Assembly: GCF_028554725.1 (NCBI RefSeq)
Contig: NC_071669.1
Coordinates: forward strand, 9,386,501 to 9,450,500
Source of the DNA: Zeugodacus cucurbitae
Taxonomy: Eukaryota; Arthropoda; Insecta; Diptera; Tephritidae
Direction of reading: 5' to 3'
DNA length: 64,000 nucleotides
The notes under the pieces were generated by a model that was not told the DNA's origin, made no database searches, and saw only the letters and a program-made list of their open reading frames with translations. Position numbers and translations under genes: made by a program. Shown here one piece after another: positions 22,818-34,445 of this stretch. Every line of letters begins with the position of its first letter. Positions within the stretch are counted from its first letter, which is position 1.

Positions 22818-24345
22818 TATATATATATATATTTGGCGTAGGAACCGCTTTAAGCGATTATAGCCGAATCCACCAGAGCGCGCCACTCATTCCTCCTTTT
22901 TGCTTTTTGGCGCCAACTGGAAACACCAAGTGAACCAGGTCACTTTGCACTTGGTCTTTCCACAGGAGTGAAGGTCGTCCTCTTCCGCGGCTTCCTCCAG
23001 CGGGTACTGCATCGAATACTTTCAGAGCTGGAGTGTTTTCTTCCATCCGTACAACATGACCTAGCCAGCGTAGCCGCTGTCTTTTTATTCGCTGAACTAT
23101 GTCAATGTCGTCGTATAACTCGTACAGCTCATCGTTCCATCGTCTGCGGTATTCGCCGTTGCCAATGTTTAGAGAACCATAAATCTTGCGCAAAACCTTT
23201 CCCTCGAAAACCCCAAGAGTCGTCTCATCGGATGTTGTCATCGTCCACGCTTCAGCGCCATACATCAGGACGGGAATAATGAGCGACTTATAGAGTTTGA
23301 TTTTGGTTCGTCGAGAGAGGACTTTACTTTTCAATTGCCTACTCAGTCCAAAGTAGCACCTGTTGGCAAGAGTGATTCTGCGTTGGATTTCAAGGCTGAC
23401 ATTGTTGTTGTTGTTAATGCTGGTTCCCAGATAAACGAAATTATCTACAACTTCAAAGTTATGACTGTCAACAGTGACGTGTGAGCCAAGACGCGAGTGC
23501 GCTGACTGTTTGTTTGATGACAGGAGATATTTCGTCTTGTCCTCATTCACCACCAGACCCATACGCTTCGCTTCTTTATCTAGTCTGGAAAACGCAGAAC
23601 AAACGGCGCGGGTCTCGTTTCCAATGATATCGATATCATCGGCGTACGCCAGTAGCTATACATTCTTGTAGAAGATTGTACCCTCTCTATTTAGTTCTGC
23701 AGCTCGTATTATTTTTTCCAGCAATAGATTGAAGAAGTCGCACGTGTCACCCTGTCTGAAGCCTCGTTTCGTATCGAATGGTTCGGAGAGGTCCTTCCCG
23801 ATCCTGACGGAGCTTTTGGTGTTGCTCAACGTCAGCTTACACAGCCGTATTAGTTTTGCGGGGATACCAAATTCAGACATCGCGGCATAAAGGGAGCTCA
23901 TTTTCGTGCTGTCGAAAGCAGCTTTAAAATCGACAAAAAGGTGGTGTGTGTCGATCCTCTTTTCACGGGTCTTCTCCAAGATTTGAAGCATGGTAATTAT
24001 CTGGTCAGTTGTTGATTTTCCAGGTCTAAAGCCACACTGATAAGGTCCAATCAGTTCGTTGACGGTGGGCTTTAGTCTTTCACACAATACGCTCGACAAA
24101 ACCTTATATGCGATATTGAGGAGACTTATACCACGGTAGTTGGCGCAGATTGTGGGGTCTCCCTTCTTATGGATTGGGCAGAGCACACTAAGATTCCAAT
24201 CGTCAGGCATGCTTTCTTCCGACCATATTCTACAAAGAAGCTGATGCATGCACCTTATCAGTTCTTCGCCGCCGTATTTGAATAGCTCGGCCGGTAATCC
24301 ATCGGCCCCCGCCGCTTTGTTGTTCTTCAAGCGGGTAATTGAATT
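22818..24345 (-). mobile_element. RTE-like non-LTR retrotransposon, 5'-truncated (copy 2)
   Basis: A nearly continuous minus-strand frame from about 24345 to 22858 encodes most of a reverse transcriptase: NNKAAGADGLPAELFKYGG, IHKKGDPTICANYRGISLLN, GFRPGKSTTDQI, motif [12 protein letters not shown], motif B GFRQGDT, catalytic YADD (about 23650-23640), GLVVNEDKTKYLLS and the C-terminal RLRWLGHVVRMEENTPAL block. One in-frame TAG (23658-23656) interrupts it just before YADD, and six bases are missing in motif B relative to copy 1. The 3' end, GCTATAATCGCTTAAAGCGG, is followed by an (AT)n tail ending near 22818. The endonuclease domain is lost by 5' truncation. The RTE clade is inferred from protein style and the repeat tail. 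Confidence 0.85.
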
Positions 24346-25017
24346 TGGAAATAGTGCTAAATAAACATTGTCAATGCAAAAAAAAAAAAAAAAAACAGAC
24401 TTAGACGGTGATTAATAAAGAACTCATGAATTTTGGGGCATAAATAATATCGCGAAGCATTAAATTCACGAAACACTTGTCTAATATGATCTGATAGAAA
24501 CCGTATGTTCAAAAGATGTGAAAAAATAGTGCTAAGTGATTGTCATATGAACGTAAAGCTTCAGTTTCTTAACAAATCGGCAAAATATTGTACAAAACTC
24601 TTAAAACAAGTCAAAATGGATAGACTTGCAAATCCAACTCGAACAAAAATCAATTCACGTGGCTAAACCATATAACATTAGCTTTGGGGAATGTGCCAAT
24701 ACCTCGTTGAGGGTATAAAGTTATTAATTTTTTTTTTGTAATTTAGGTTTCACAGGACTGAAAAGATATCTAAATAAACCAATTTATTTTACAGCCGTTG
24801 TAAAGTATGTAGTATGTTGTATGTAGAAATGGTAAAATAATGATTCTGAAATGTTTACTAATAAATATTGTAGCGTTCAAATGTTATTGAAAACCCCATA
24901 TGTTTGACTTCATCTTTAAGATCGGAATAAGGAAAGATATTATACAATTTCAAAGAATCTATTTCTATTTCATACCAGTTGATCAGGTTTGTGTCTTTGA
25001 AAGAAGATATTTTAATA
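24346..25017. other. No gene recognised; AT-rich
   Basis: Includes an A17 run at about 24379-24396 adjacent to the LINE 5' edge. Otherwise featureless. Confidence 0.45.
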
Positions 25018-25576
25018 CAGTATACTCTCGAAAAGTAAATCGATTGGTATTTTGGGTAATTTACTTTTCCAAATATATACATAAATTATCTGTTTTTATA
25101 ATATTAAATGCATTTTTAAACTTAAAAAATTCATTCATTTATTTGTTTCAATAAAACATATGGATTTACGTGAAAAACATATTTACACTTACATACATAC
25201 ATATGTATTTACTATGAAGAGAAAAAATCTTGAATATTCCTTTGTTTTTTTTTTCTTTTGCTATATATTTTCTGACCATTTTTGTACGACAATTCAAAAA
25301 GTCTGACACCTGATTTGCATCGTTTTCATTTTTAAACCGGTGGATCAAGTAGGAGAGTTTATTTACTAAAAAGACGCGATAAACAATAGAGTAAGTGTTT
25401 TTGCAACATCGTAAAAAACGCTGCTTGCTTCGTTTCGAATTTTTTATCACACTCTCTGAAAAGTAAATTAAAAAATTAAAAAATTTACTTTTTCGAGGTG
25501 CATGTGTAATCTTAAAGGTGATTAACTTTTCCGAGATTATTTACTTTCTGAAAATTTACTTTTCGAGAGTCTACTG
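25018..25576. mobile_element. pogo/Tc1-like TIR element with TA target duplication
   Basis: 23-bp terminal inverted repeats with one mismatch: the left end CAGTATACTCTCGAAAAGTA pairs with the right end, which reads CAGTAGACTCTCGAAAAGTA on the minus strand. TA dinucleotides flank both sides (25016-25017 and 25577-25578). CAG...CTG termini at TA fit pogo-like elements. A 94-codon minus-strand frame (25450-25166) contains LSYLIHRFKNENDANQVSDF...VRKYIAKEKK, which loosely resembles the helix-turn-helix start of pogo/Tigger transposases. It is too short for an active transposase. Confidence 0.72.
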
Positions 25577-25670
25577 TAATATCATGAGCCAGAATGTAGA
25601 CTACATTTCTGCGACTATTTTATTAAATAATAAATAACTAGTTTACATTTGGAGTGAACTTTCTTTATAT
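25577..25670. other. Short spacer between two mobile elements
   Basis: AT-rich and featureless. Confidence 0.4.
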
Positions 25671-26731
25671 AAACAAGTAAGGAAGGGCTAAGTTCGGGTG
25701 TAACCGAACATTTTAAACTCTCGCAATTTATTTGTTTAACTTTATTTACATTATATAATACACAATTTGACCCACATATTCGTCATATATATTGTATAAA
25801 GCTCATTGAAAGTTGGAAACCATAATATTAGGTTAGAAGCACCGAGGTCCTCGTGTTCGATATATGGGGCCTTAAAAACCTATGGTCCGATTTCGGCGAT
25901 TTTTAGAATGGGGCTGCCACACTATAAACATAGTATTTGTGCAAAGTTCTGCACCGATATCTTCACTAGTGCTTACTTTATTTATTGTAAAGTAAACGAT
26001 TCAAATCGTCTTCAAAGTTCTGGTATACAGGAAGTAGGCGTGGTTGTGAAGCGATTTGGCCTATTTTCACAACATATCATTGGGATGTAAGGAAACTATT
26101 ACAAACCAAGTTTCATTGAAATCAATCGAGTAGTTCCTGGGATATGGTTTATGACCCATAAGTGGGCGACGACACGCCCATTTTCCATTTTGTAAAAAAA
26201 TCTGAGTGCAGCTTTCATCTGCCATTTCTTATATGAAATTTAGTGTTTCTGACGTTTTTCGCTTTTGTATGGGAGGTGGGCGTGGTTATGATCCGATTTC
26301 TTTCATTTTTGGACTGTATTAGGAAGTGGCTAAAAAAAAACGACTGCAGAAAGTTTGGTTTATATAGCTCTATTAGTTTGCGAGATATGTACAAAAAACT
26401 TAGTAGGGGGCGGGGCCACGCCCACTTCCCCAAAAAAATTACGTCCAAATATGCCCCTTCATAGTGCGATCCTTCATACCAAATTTTATTGCCATAGCTT
26501 TATTTATGGCTTAGTTATGGCACTTTATGTGTTTTTTGCGGTTTTCGCCATTTTGTGGGCGTGGCAGTGGTCCGATTTTGCTTATTTTCGAAAGCAACCT
26601 TCCTATGGTGCCAAGAAATAAGTGTGCCAAGTTTCATCAAGATATCTTAATTTTTACTCAAGTTACAGCTTGCACAGACGGACGGACGGACGGACAGACA
26701 GACATTCGGATTTGAACTCCACTCTTCACCC
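25671..26731 (-). mobile_element. Helentron-associated (DINE-1/INE-like) element, copy B
   Basis: Minus orientation. The tail AAACAAGTAAGGAAGGGCTA begins at 25671, followed by the hairpin GTTCGGGTGTAACCGAAC. The body matches copy C (56938-57954) almost word for word, for example the GGTCCGATTTCGGCGATTTT and AGTGGGCGACGACACGCCCA regions. It stops at ACTCCACTCTTCACCC (about 26731), just past the GACGGACGGACGGACAGACA tract (about 26675-26702), so the TATACTCTCGC head is missing. Confidence 0.8.
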
Positions 26732-29700
26732 AGCAGTAGTACAACTCTAAAAAGTCTTCATAAGAGAGGTTTAAAGTTTTCAATTGTCTCTTATTTAGAA
26801 AATATAGAAAAATGCCACAAGTGTATTGAATAAAATGCTGAGCATAAATGGACCAAATAGAGGATACTAATGCTTTTTCTTGGGCATAAATGTGACCCAC
26901 TTTGAATTAAGTCGTTATTTGTGAAAAATATAGATCGATTTCGCAGTCATAAGTTAAATGTGTCGTTATTGCTGAAAAAAGCAACATGAAACATTTAATT
27001 CCCTTTTCAAAAATGTCGTTCTTTCTGAAAATAAAACGAAATTCACCCTATGACAATATGTGTTGTAACAAAAAATATGTCTTTCTTTCTGAAAAAAAGC
27101 CATGCCCAATTCTGGCACAACTGAACTGAGTCGTTGTTGTGGTTAAAAAGTAATGTAACATAACAAGTTGAGTAACGGCACATTCTTATTTCACGGTTTA
27201 CGCATCGGAATGAAATTTTTTTACAATATGGACGGGGAAATTGCGCACATTTCTGCATACTCAACTCAAAAATCGTGTTTTTTGAGTTATGCCATTATTC
27301 ATGTAAATGAGCGATATAGTGAACAAAACTTAGGTTTTTCTCTGATAAAACTTTCACTTATACAAATAGTTCTTGATAGAAATCGACAGAAGGTGAGCAC
27401 TTTCTGCACTATCACAATGAACTTATATTCATAACTACATAATATTGTTAAAAAATTTGAGGAATTTACAAAATTAATTTTTTTTATTATTAACTGTTAT
27501 TATTTTTTGGATTTTTGATTTTTTAACATTAATATCATTATATTTTTATTATTTATATAAATTTTTTTTATATAATTAATATTTTAATAATATTATATAT
27601 TTTTATGTTTGTTTTAATATTATAATTGTAAACTTTGTTTAATATTTGCTTTAATTTATTTTTTGAGCATTTATCATATTATGTGCCGTGAAGAATATAT
27701 TTAAATGTATCACAATACTTTTAATTGCAGTATTATTTCAATAATACCACATATAACCTGTATTTTTTCATATCCACGGATAGCCATTTTGTCTTCATTT
27801 TCATTTTCTGGTTGTACACTTTTACATTAAATATTTATTTTTGTTATTGTTATTGTTGCTGTTTTTGTTATTGTTTTCCTTGCCTTCGAAGTCAGTTGTG
27901 TCAGCCTTGTGCCTGGCTATACTTGCTTGCTTGCTTAGTAATCAACTTCGATTTTCGCATTTTACATAACCAGCCAGCGCCTGCATATCACTCCAACGGT
28001 ACAAATACAAGCCAATAAAAGTAGCTCATACCAAAACAGTTTTTTGTTGGCACACTACGGCTGGCATTTTGGCGAGCTGACTCAATTCCAATGAATTGAC
28101 ATTGCTAAGACGCGTGACGGCGGAAGGAGGAGAGTTGGTTGTACATTTTTCAAATTTTACTTTATGAGAAAAAGCAGTTATTTGTTGAATTTTGAGATTT
28201 TTTTAAGAAAAATTCTGCAACAGACACTGGTTTTTGAGAAAATATTTCTTTTCTGATTGAGAGCACTATTTTTTACATAAATTTACGAATATTCAAAATT
28301 TTTAAAATTAAAAAAAATTATTTTCAAAACCTTTTTCACTTCACATTTCTTCAAAATTTATTTGCTTTTATTTTCTCACTTCTTGATTACAAATTTTCTC
28401 ACTGCAACAGCCTTGTTGTGGTTCCACAGTTATTACAAAATCACAAATCCCAATGCTTCTGCATTTTCATATACTATATAGTATTCAAAATAATTATATG
28501 TTACAGCAACAACTTCCAACCAACTTCACTTCAACACCATAACTATATATACACTTCATTGACAACGTTGAAAGAATTTTCATAAAAAAAAAGAAAAATT
28601 GGAAATTCACCTATTTTTTAATATATTTATTTTTAATATAAATATTTTCAGCTCTCGAGGCGTATCTAGTATAGGCGCCTGCTTTCTGCTTGTCTGCCTC
28701 AGAGCTATTCGTATATTTCACTTTGCTGCTGCTGCCTTGGCCGCAGTCACAAAAAAATTTTTTCACACACGCACACACAGACAAACCACGATTTTTTTCA
28801 AATATAATATATATTTTATTTATTATTCAAATATAATATTTTAACTAACTATTTAGAGAATTTGTTATATTTTTTGTGACACGCGCTATTCACTGTGTAC
28901 CGTTACAGTCAGTGCTGTTAAATTGCAAACCCGTCTCGAACTGAACACTCAAATGACAGAATATTCTTTTTCATGCACTCACAACACCGCCACCGCCGTC
29001 GTCGTAGTCGTCGTCGTCGTCGCAGCCAAAACGAAGATGACGACAATTTTGTCGATGACAGCCAGCGACGAGGCGCGACGATTCACCAACAAACAACATA
29101 AGTTGGCAAATTCTGATTTCGTTGTTCGTACCTACACTGCTCGGAAGCTTTTTCGGAGTCCGAAAATTTGAAAATTTCAACCGTTAACACGTTACGGGGT
29201 GGCGAAAAGCTGCTGTGAAAAGTATGCGTCATCCATGTAGTTGCTCGTGGTAGTCTCTGTGTGTGTGTGTGTGTGTGCGGTTGTCGGACGTGTGGTATGT
29301 GGAACTTTTAATGCAACAAATGCGAGCGGCTGTCAGGAGCGTGTGAAAGCTGTGTGAAGGAATGAGCGTAAATGAAGAGAGAGAGTGAGTGGAATTTTTA
29401 TTATGAGTACGCTTTCGGCACATCCGCATGGCAAGCATGTTGCGTGAGCACAACAAACGGCCGATAAAATGTGGCACAGCGCGAATGCGAAAATAGAAAT
29501 GTCAACAAATCGCTTTATTTTGGTTTTATTTGTTAGTATGAGCGAATGTCGTGGTTAATGGTAATGGTGAAGAACGGCGGTGGAAGTATGTACAGAGCGG
29601 CGGCGCCTTTCAAATTTGATGTGTCAAGTTTCTGATTGGAAAATAAGGAAATATAAAATATTTAAAATTTTAGAAACCAATATTTAATCAATTACTATAG

Positions 29701-30330
29701 TCATGAATATTTTTTTAAGTAATAATAACTAAACAAAAATATTTGAAATAAAAATTAAAAAATTATAAAAAAAAATAAAATTCAGTAAAGTAAACTCAGG
29801 CCGATGAAATCAAATGAAATGAAAATCAGTTGTTTTTTTTTACCTTTTGAAACATGTTGGCAAACTCTAATCTCTACAATAAAGTTAAATTCTTGGCCAT
29901 AACATTAAATTATATACGTTTTATTTCTTCTTGAAATCCACATGTCTAACAAATAGCCTTTACTGGAAAAAAATACAAAAAACACATAATTTTACTATCA
30001 ATGATGCTCTTAATTTAGCCCACACCACAGATATATGCTTCTTTCTTTTTTAAATTTTTATTTCGCTGTAAATTCTTCTTTATTTTTGGTTTTAACACAC
30101 TGCACTCAGCAACTGTCAAAAATATGTCAGAAAGTGTAATTGTGAGCATATTCACTGTGCGCTACTTTTGCCGATCAGCTGTCAATCACCGACAAAACAG
30201 CTGTTTGTCTGGAACACCACATTCATTTATTTCTTGTACCATTCACATCGGGCGTATCAAGCACTATTATTAGGTCATCATTAAACACTTTTCCACATAC
30301 TCTGGAAGCAAGATTTTTTGGAGTATTTAA
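26732..30330. other. No gene recognised; short tandem motifs and simple repeats
   Basis: At 26909-27145 a GTCGTTnTTnnTGAAAA motif recurs about every 52-63 bp. A very AT-rich, nearly TATA/TTTA-only stretch lies at 27470-27700. Cys/Tyr-rich open frames (27725-28018) come from TTGTTATTG repeats. GTCGTC repeats are at 28995-29022 and a (GT)n run at 29259-29276. From 28870 to 29620 the DNA is GC-richer, but no exon is recognised. Confidence 0.4.
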
Positions 30331-31012
30331 AGGGGTTATACCAATGTGATATTTTTAAAATATATATTTATTTTTTGCATATTCAATAGTTTATACTTTC
30401 AAAAATATCCTGTGCAAGCGGTAAGGTCGTATCTTGAATAGTTTTTCAATGACAACGTTCCCAGGCATAAGCCGCTATTGTCGAAACTTTAAACGAGTTT
30501 TTCTCGAAACGACATTTCTCAAAATTGCTGACATCATAACTCAACGAGAAATTGACCGATCGACTTCAAAATGAGCATTCTTGAATTCAAAAAGATTATT
30601 AAAGTTGAAGGTATTTCCTATACAATGACCTACTTTGTTGAAAATTGTCAATTTTACATTTAAAGAGCGACAAATTTTTACCTAAAAACGAATTTTTTTT
30701 CAGAACTACGCCATTTTGTTAATTTTTGTTATTTTTCATAAATTGTGAGTCATTGTATAGGAAATATCTTCAACTTTAATAATCTTTTTGAATATTTTTG
30801 TTTCAGCAAATCATTCGGCCGGAATCATGTCAACAGTTGGGGAACATTTTTTTGCACCTCCAAACACCGCATATAACTCCGTTATTCTTTAATATTTTTA
30901 TAAAAAAAAATTTTGAAATGTAGCTGAAAATATATATATATTATGTACAAAAAACTTCGATACATTACTTCGATCGATTACTTTCTTTTGAAACAATTTA
31001 CGGTATAGCCTC
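30331..31012. mobile_element. TTAA-flanked MITE with internal hairpin
   Basis: TTAA (30327-30330) then AGGGGTTATACC on the left. On the right, GGTATAGCCTC is followed by TTAA (31013-31016). The ends are imperfect inverted repeats of the GGGGTTA type seen at 38653-39390. The interior holds a 45-bp inverted repeat (30585-30629 with 30749-30793, one mismatch). Phrases such as TTTTTCTCGAAACGACATTT resemble the other GGGGTTA elements in this window. No coding capacity; piggyBac-type mobilisation is inferred from the TTAA flanks. Confidence 0.6.
30585..30793. repeat. 45-bp inverted repeat (hairpin) with 119-nt loop
   Basis: The left arm 30585-30629 starts ATTCAAAAAGATTATTAAAG. Its reverse complement occupies 30749-30793 with 44 of 45 positions identical. 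A transcript through it would fold into a long stem. It sits wholly inside the TTAA-flanked MITE. Confidence 0.9.
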
Positions 31013-31019
31013 TTAACAC

Positions 31020-32300
31020 TTTATAATTTTTATTTATTTCTGAAAAAATATAAACGTTTTAAAAAGCTTAAGGAAAATGTTTGAATTGTTAATTTAAATA
31101 TTAGCAGTAATATTTCCCAAAATTTTTTTAAAATTTCATAGAAATCCATCGAGGGGTTCTCGAGTTACCATAGTCAAGTAATTTGAAAAATGTTCGGAAG
31201 TTAGTTGTATTTTAAGAAGAAAAATTTATTGTCCGAAAGAAAAAATGTTTAATTATATAATTATAAATATCTTTAAAAGCTTTCAAGGAAGTGTCAAGAA
31301 TAACGTTTTAGGCAATCGATAGTTTGGAATTTTGAAGAGTTATTACTCATATACTCTACTATAAATTACTTTTATGTGTATATGATTTTAGAGATTTTTG
31401 TTTGATTTTTTGTTAAAATAAATACATTTCTACAATACATTTCATAGAACAAGTAAACAACTATTTACTGTCCTTGGATTCTATTGTACAAATTTCAAAA
31501 CAGTACTGAATACAGAAAATTGTTCCCAACATCCGCATTCCGCATAATCTATACTACTATTATAAAGAGGAACGATTAGTATGTATGTTTGTATTGAATA
31601 AACTCGAAAACTACTGTGCCGATTTCAAAAATTATTTCACCGTTGGAAAGCTACATTCTACACCCCGCGTAACATAGGCTATATTTATTGCTAGAATTTC
31701 AACTTTCTGGAAATAGTTTCCAGGTGTGGGTATCAAAAAGACTCCGTGATGGAGAATCTTAATCTGAAACTGAAAATCGTCTTGCAAATCATTCTCTTCG
31801 CATCGCAATCGCGTGCAAGAGGGTCGAGTAAAGAGCCAACAGCTGCGAGGGCTGAACAAAAGTTCAAAACCTGCCAAATACGTGCTTGGAATTCGAGTAC
31901 GCGGCGTGTACAGCGGATTCAAGAACAAAATATTAGAAATATATAAGCTCGCACTTGGTCGTCGGACACTGAGCTTTAAAAATTAGTGAGAAAGACAACG
32001 GACACCAAAGACTAGAGGTCGTAATCAAGTTTTAGCTCATTGTAAATAAAATATAATTTCATGTTCGAATTTTCCTCATTTTACTTTTTTAGAATGAACC
32101 CACGCAAGAAACTGGAAAGTACATACAGGTGTATGGGATAGTTTGTATAATTGTGTAAAAACTTATAAATTTTGAACACTGGCTTTTGAAATGTTTGTGC
32201 GAAGCCGGAGTGGTCTGCTAGTAAGCAATAAAATGGTTAAAGTCTTTCAAGAATATTAACATCTTAACAAAGATACTTGATAAAATTACAATGGAAAATT
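31020..32300 (+). repeat. Dispersed repeat X, copy 1, split by a Helitron
   Basis: About 31020-31547 plus 32222-32300 align with 36130-37215. Shared blocks include AATCCATCGAGGGGTTCTCG, a GTGTCAAGAATAACGTTTTA-like block, TCCTGGGATTCTATTGGACA-like and ACAGTACTGAATACAGAAAA-like blocks and AGCAATAAAATGGTTAAAGT. Here the GAGGGGTTCTCGAGTTA core occurs once (31150-31166); in the other copy it is part of a five-unit tandem array. No ends with known transposon signatures were identified. Confidence 0.65.
31548..32221 (+). mobile_element. Non-autonomous Helitron (copy 2), inserted in repeat X
   Basis: Starts A|TCTATACTACTATTATAAAG at 31548 and ends TGGTCTGCTAG|T at 32221: 674 bp with the TC head, CTAG tail and A/T insertion site expected of Helitrons. 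The related repeat copy at 37165-37180 reads continuously across the insertion point (CGCAT-ATTTAGCAATAAAATGG), confirming the boundaries to within a few bases. Open frames inside (31746-31946 plus and 31632-31928 minus) match nothing known. Confidence 0.85.
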
Positions 32301-33859
32301 ATGCTCATTACATACTTTTCTGTTGGCAACTAGTTGCAAGTACTCCAGTATTTAATAGGCGCCGAATAGAAACGAAATTAGTTTATGTAACTCCCAAGCA
32401 CGGACAGATTGTTCGCTTCACATTCCCACGACATCAAAATTAACGAACCGGAACTGACTCAGATTTTTATCCTGCGAAGGTTCCTCAAAATTTTTGAAAA
32501 TAATCCATCGATGTTCTTATGTACTTACTTTTCTAGAGATCAGCTTAAAAACAATTTTAGAAAACCAGAGAATTGTTAAATATCTGGTCTATTCACATAA
32601 CCTCATAATGTGTTCGGATCGAGAAACATTCCAGCATTTGATTCTCCAAAAATCTTTTTCATTTCAAAAATACACTGTACGATTCAACACCACTTACGAT
32701 TGACCGGCATACCAAAACGAACAGCCTTTAAAAAGTAAATTAATTAAAAACACTTTCTTTTAATATTTGTAATTATTTTTATTTATAATTAGACTTCACT
32801 TATCCACCTCAATTAATCATTACTCAATATCATTTAATATGTATCAATATTAGTATTATTATTGTTAATATTATTATTTGTGTCACATTTCGCAAACAAT
32901 ATGAATATTTTTTTGTAATTTCTTTAACCTAATAACAAATATGCCTTACGAAATATAATAGTATATGTACTTACATACATACAAAATATCATTGGTATTG
33001 TTGTAAGTAAAACGAAATTAAATTACAAAATATAATTCAATCAAATATTCAATAATTAGAAACCGGAGTGAGCTTAGAAAATACGCAAAATCAACATTAA
33101 TTACACAGCACAATGCTATTATTATTACAAATCTTTCACCACACAATGAAATTTCGGGGTAATAATTGTAGAATTGTAATCATTACTATATGTAATCATT
33201 ACCATTATCATAATTACAGTATTTCTTTTGTATTCATTTCATAATAAAGCCATTAAATAATTTCTATTTGCTTTTTACAGTCTACATTTCTTGCTTCAAT
33301 CATCTGCGTTGCTTGTATTGTAATTAATTAATACTTTGTATGATACGTCATTACATCGTTCTACTATAATAAATAATACATTACTTGTTTAGCACCGAAG
33401 TAATGTGTCTATATACTACTTTCACTGGGGTTACTATATGCTGTTGTTAGGGCGCAGTTGTCGTTCAACTGCTTTCAATAAAGATACTACATAATTTATA
33501 GTTATTTTTTCAAGGGCAGGAACAGCATTGAAGGGTGCATTAGTATATAAAGAGATATTTTTTTTTTTTTTTTGTTTTTGAGATAACTACATAGTAAAAT
33601 TAAAGTGGAAAATATTAAGAATGCAACAGAAATTATTTTTTAGTGGGTGTGTCTCGGAGAAGTGTAGCTTAAAGCAGCTGAAAAAGTTGAGCTGAAAAAG
33701 TTGTTGTGCGTGGCTCAAATAGTCCGCTAATTTAGTCAATCAGTGAGCTGTCTAATTGACTGAATTTGTTATCTGAAACACTTGTTTAGAAGAACCATTT
33801 TGAGTTGATTTGATAGGTTGAAAGAACTTCCGAAGAAAGCTTTATTCATTTGTTAATAT
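32301..33859. other. No gene recognised; AT-rich
   Basis: Very AT-rich, with runs of ATTATTATT-type sequence (32850-32880, 33120-33230). Nothing else is supported. Confidence 0.45.
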
Positions 33860-34445
33860 CATAATACAATTCTCAGATAGTATTTTGTTTCACGATCGTC
33901 CTCGATCTGACAACTACATCGGTAAAGAGTTTTGATTACGTTAGTCTCAGTTGATTTCTTTATGTTCTCTCGTTAGATCACTTTAGATCTACAAAGAAAG
34001 GTAATCTTTAGAACATTTTTTACGATTTCAAAGCTCGATATCAAAGAAGAGAAGAATCTAATATAATTCCCAAATAGTAGTTTGGTCCACGATCGTCCCG
34101 GATCTGGCCCGTACTTCGGTTAAGAGCTTTGATTATCTCAGACTCGGCCAAATTCTTTACGTTTTTTCGTCAGATCACTTTAGATCTATGAAGAAATGTA
34201 ATCTTTCGAACATTGTTTACGATTTCAAAGCTCGGTAACAAAGAAGAGAAGAATCTAATTTAATTCCCAAATAGTAGTTTGGCCCACGATCGTCCCAGAT
34301 CTGGCCCGTGCTTCGGTTAAGACCTTTGATTATCTTAGGCTCGGCCAAATTCTTTACGTTCTGTTGTCAGATCACTTTAGATCTACGAAGAAAGGTAAAC
34401 TTTCGAACATTTTTTACGATTTCAAAGCTCGATAACAAAGAGGAG
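33860..34445 (+). repeat. 197-bp tandem repeat, about three units
   Basis: CACGATCGTC occurs at 33891, 34088 and 34285, exactly 197 bp apart. Each unit also carries TCAGATCACTTTAGATCTA, a TTTACGATTTCAAAGCTCG block and TTCCCAAATAGTAGTTTGG. The second and third units are the more alike; the first is more diverged. There is no open frame across the array. Confidence 0.9.

Noticed and set aside
25806..26621. Overlapping open frames with repeated proteins also seen at 57022-57810
   Set aside because: They are chance frames within two copies of a non-coding Helentron-type element, not conserved genes.
28599..29180. Possible small genes with Val-run or Asp-run peptides
   Set aside because: The runs are GTC/GAC microsatellite translations and the rest is unrecognisable.
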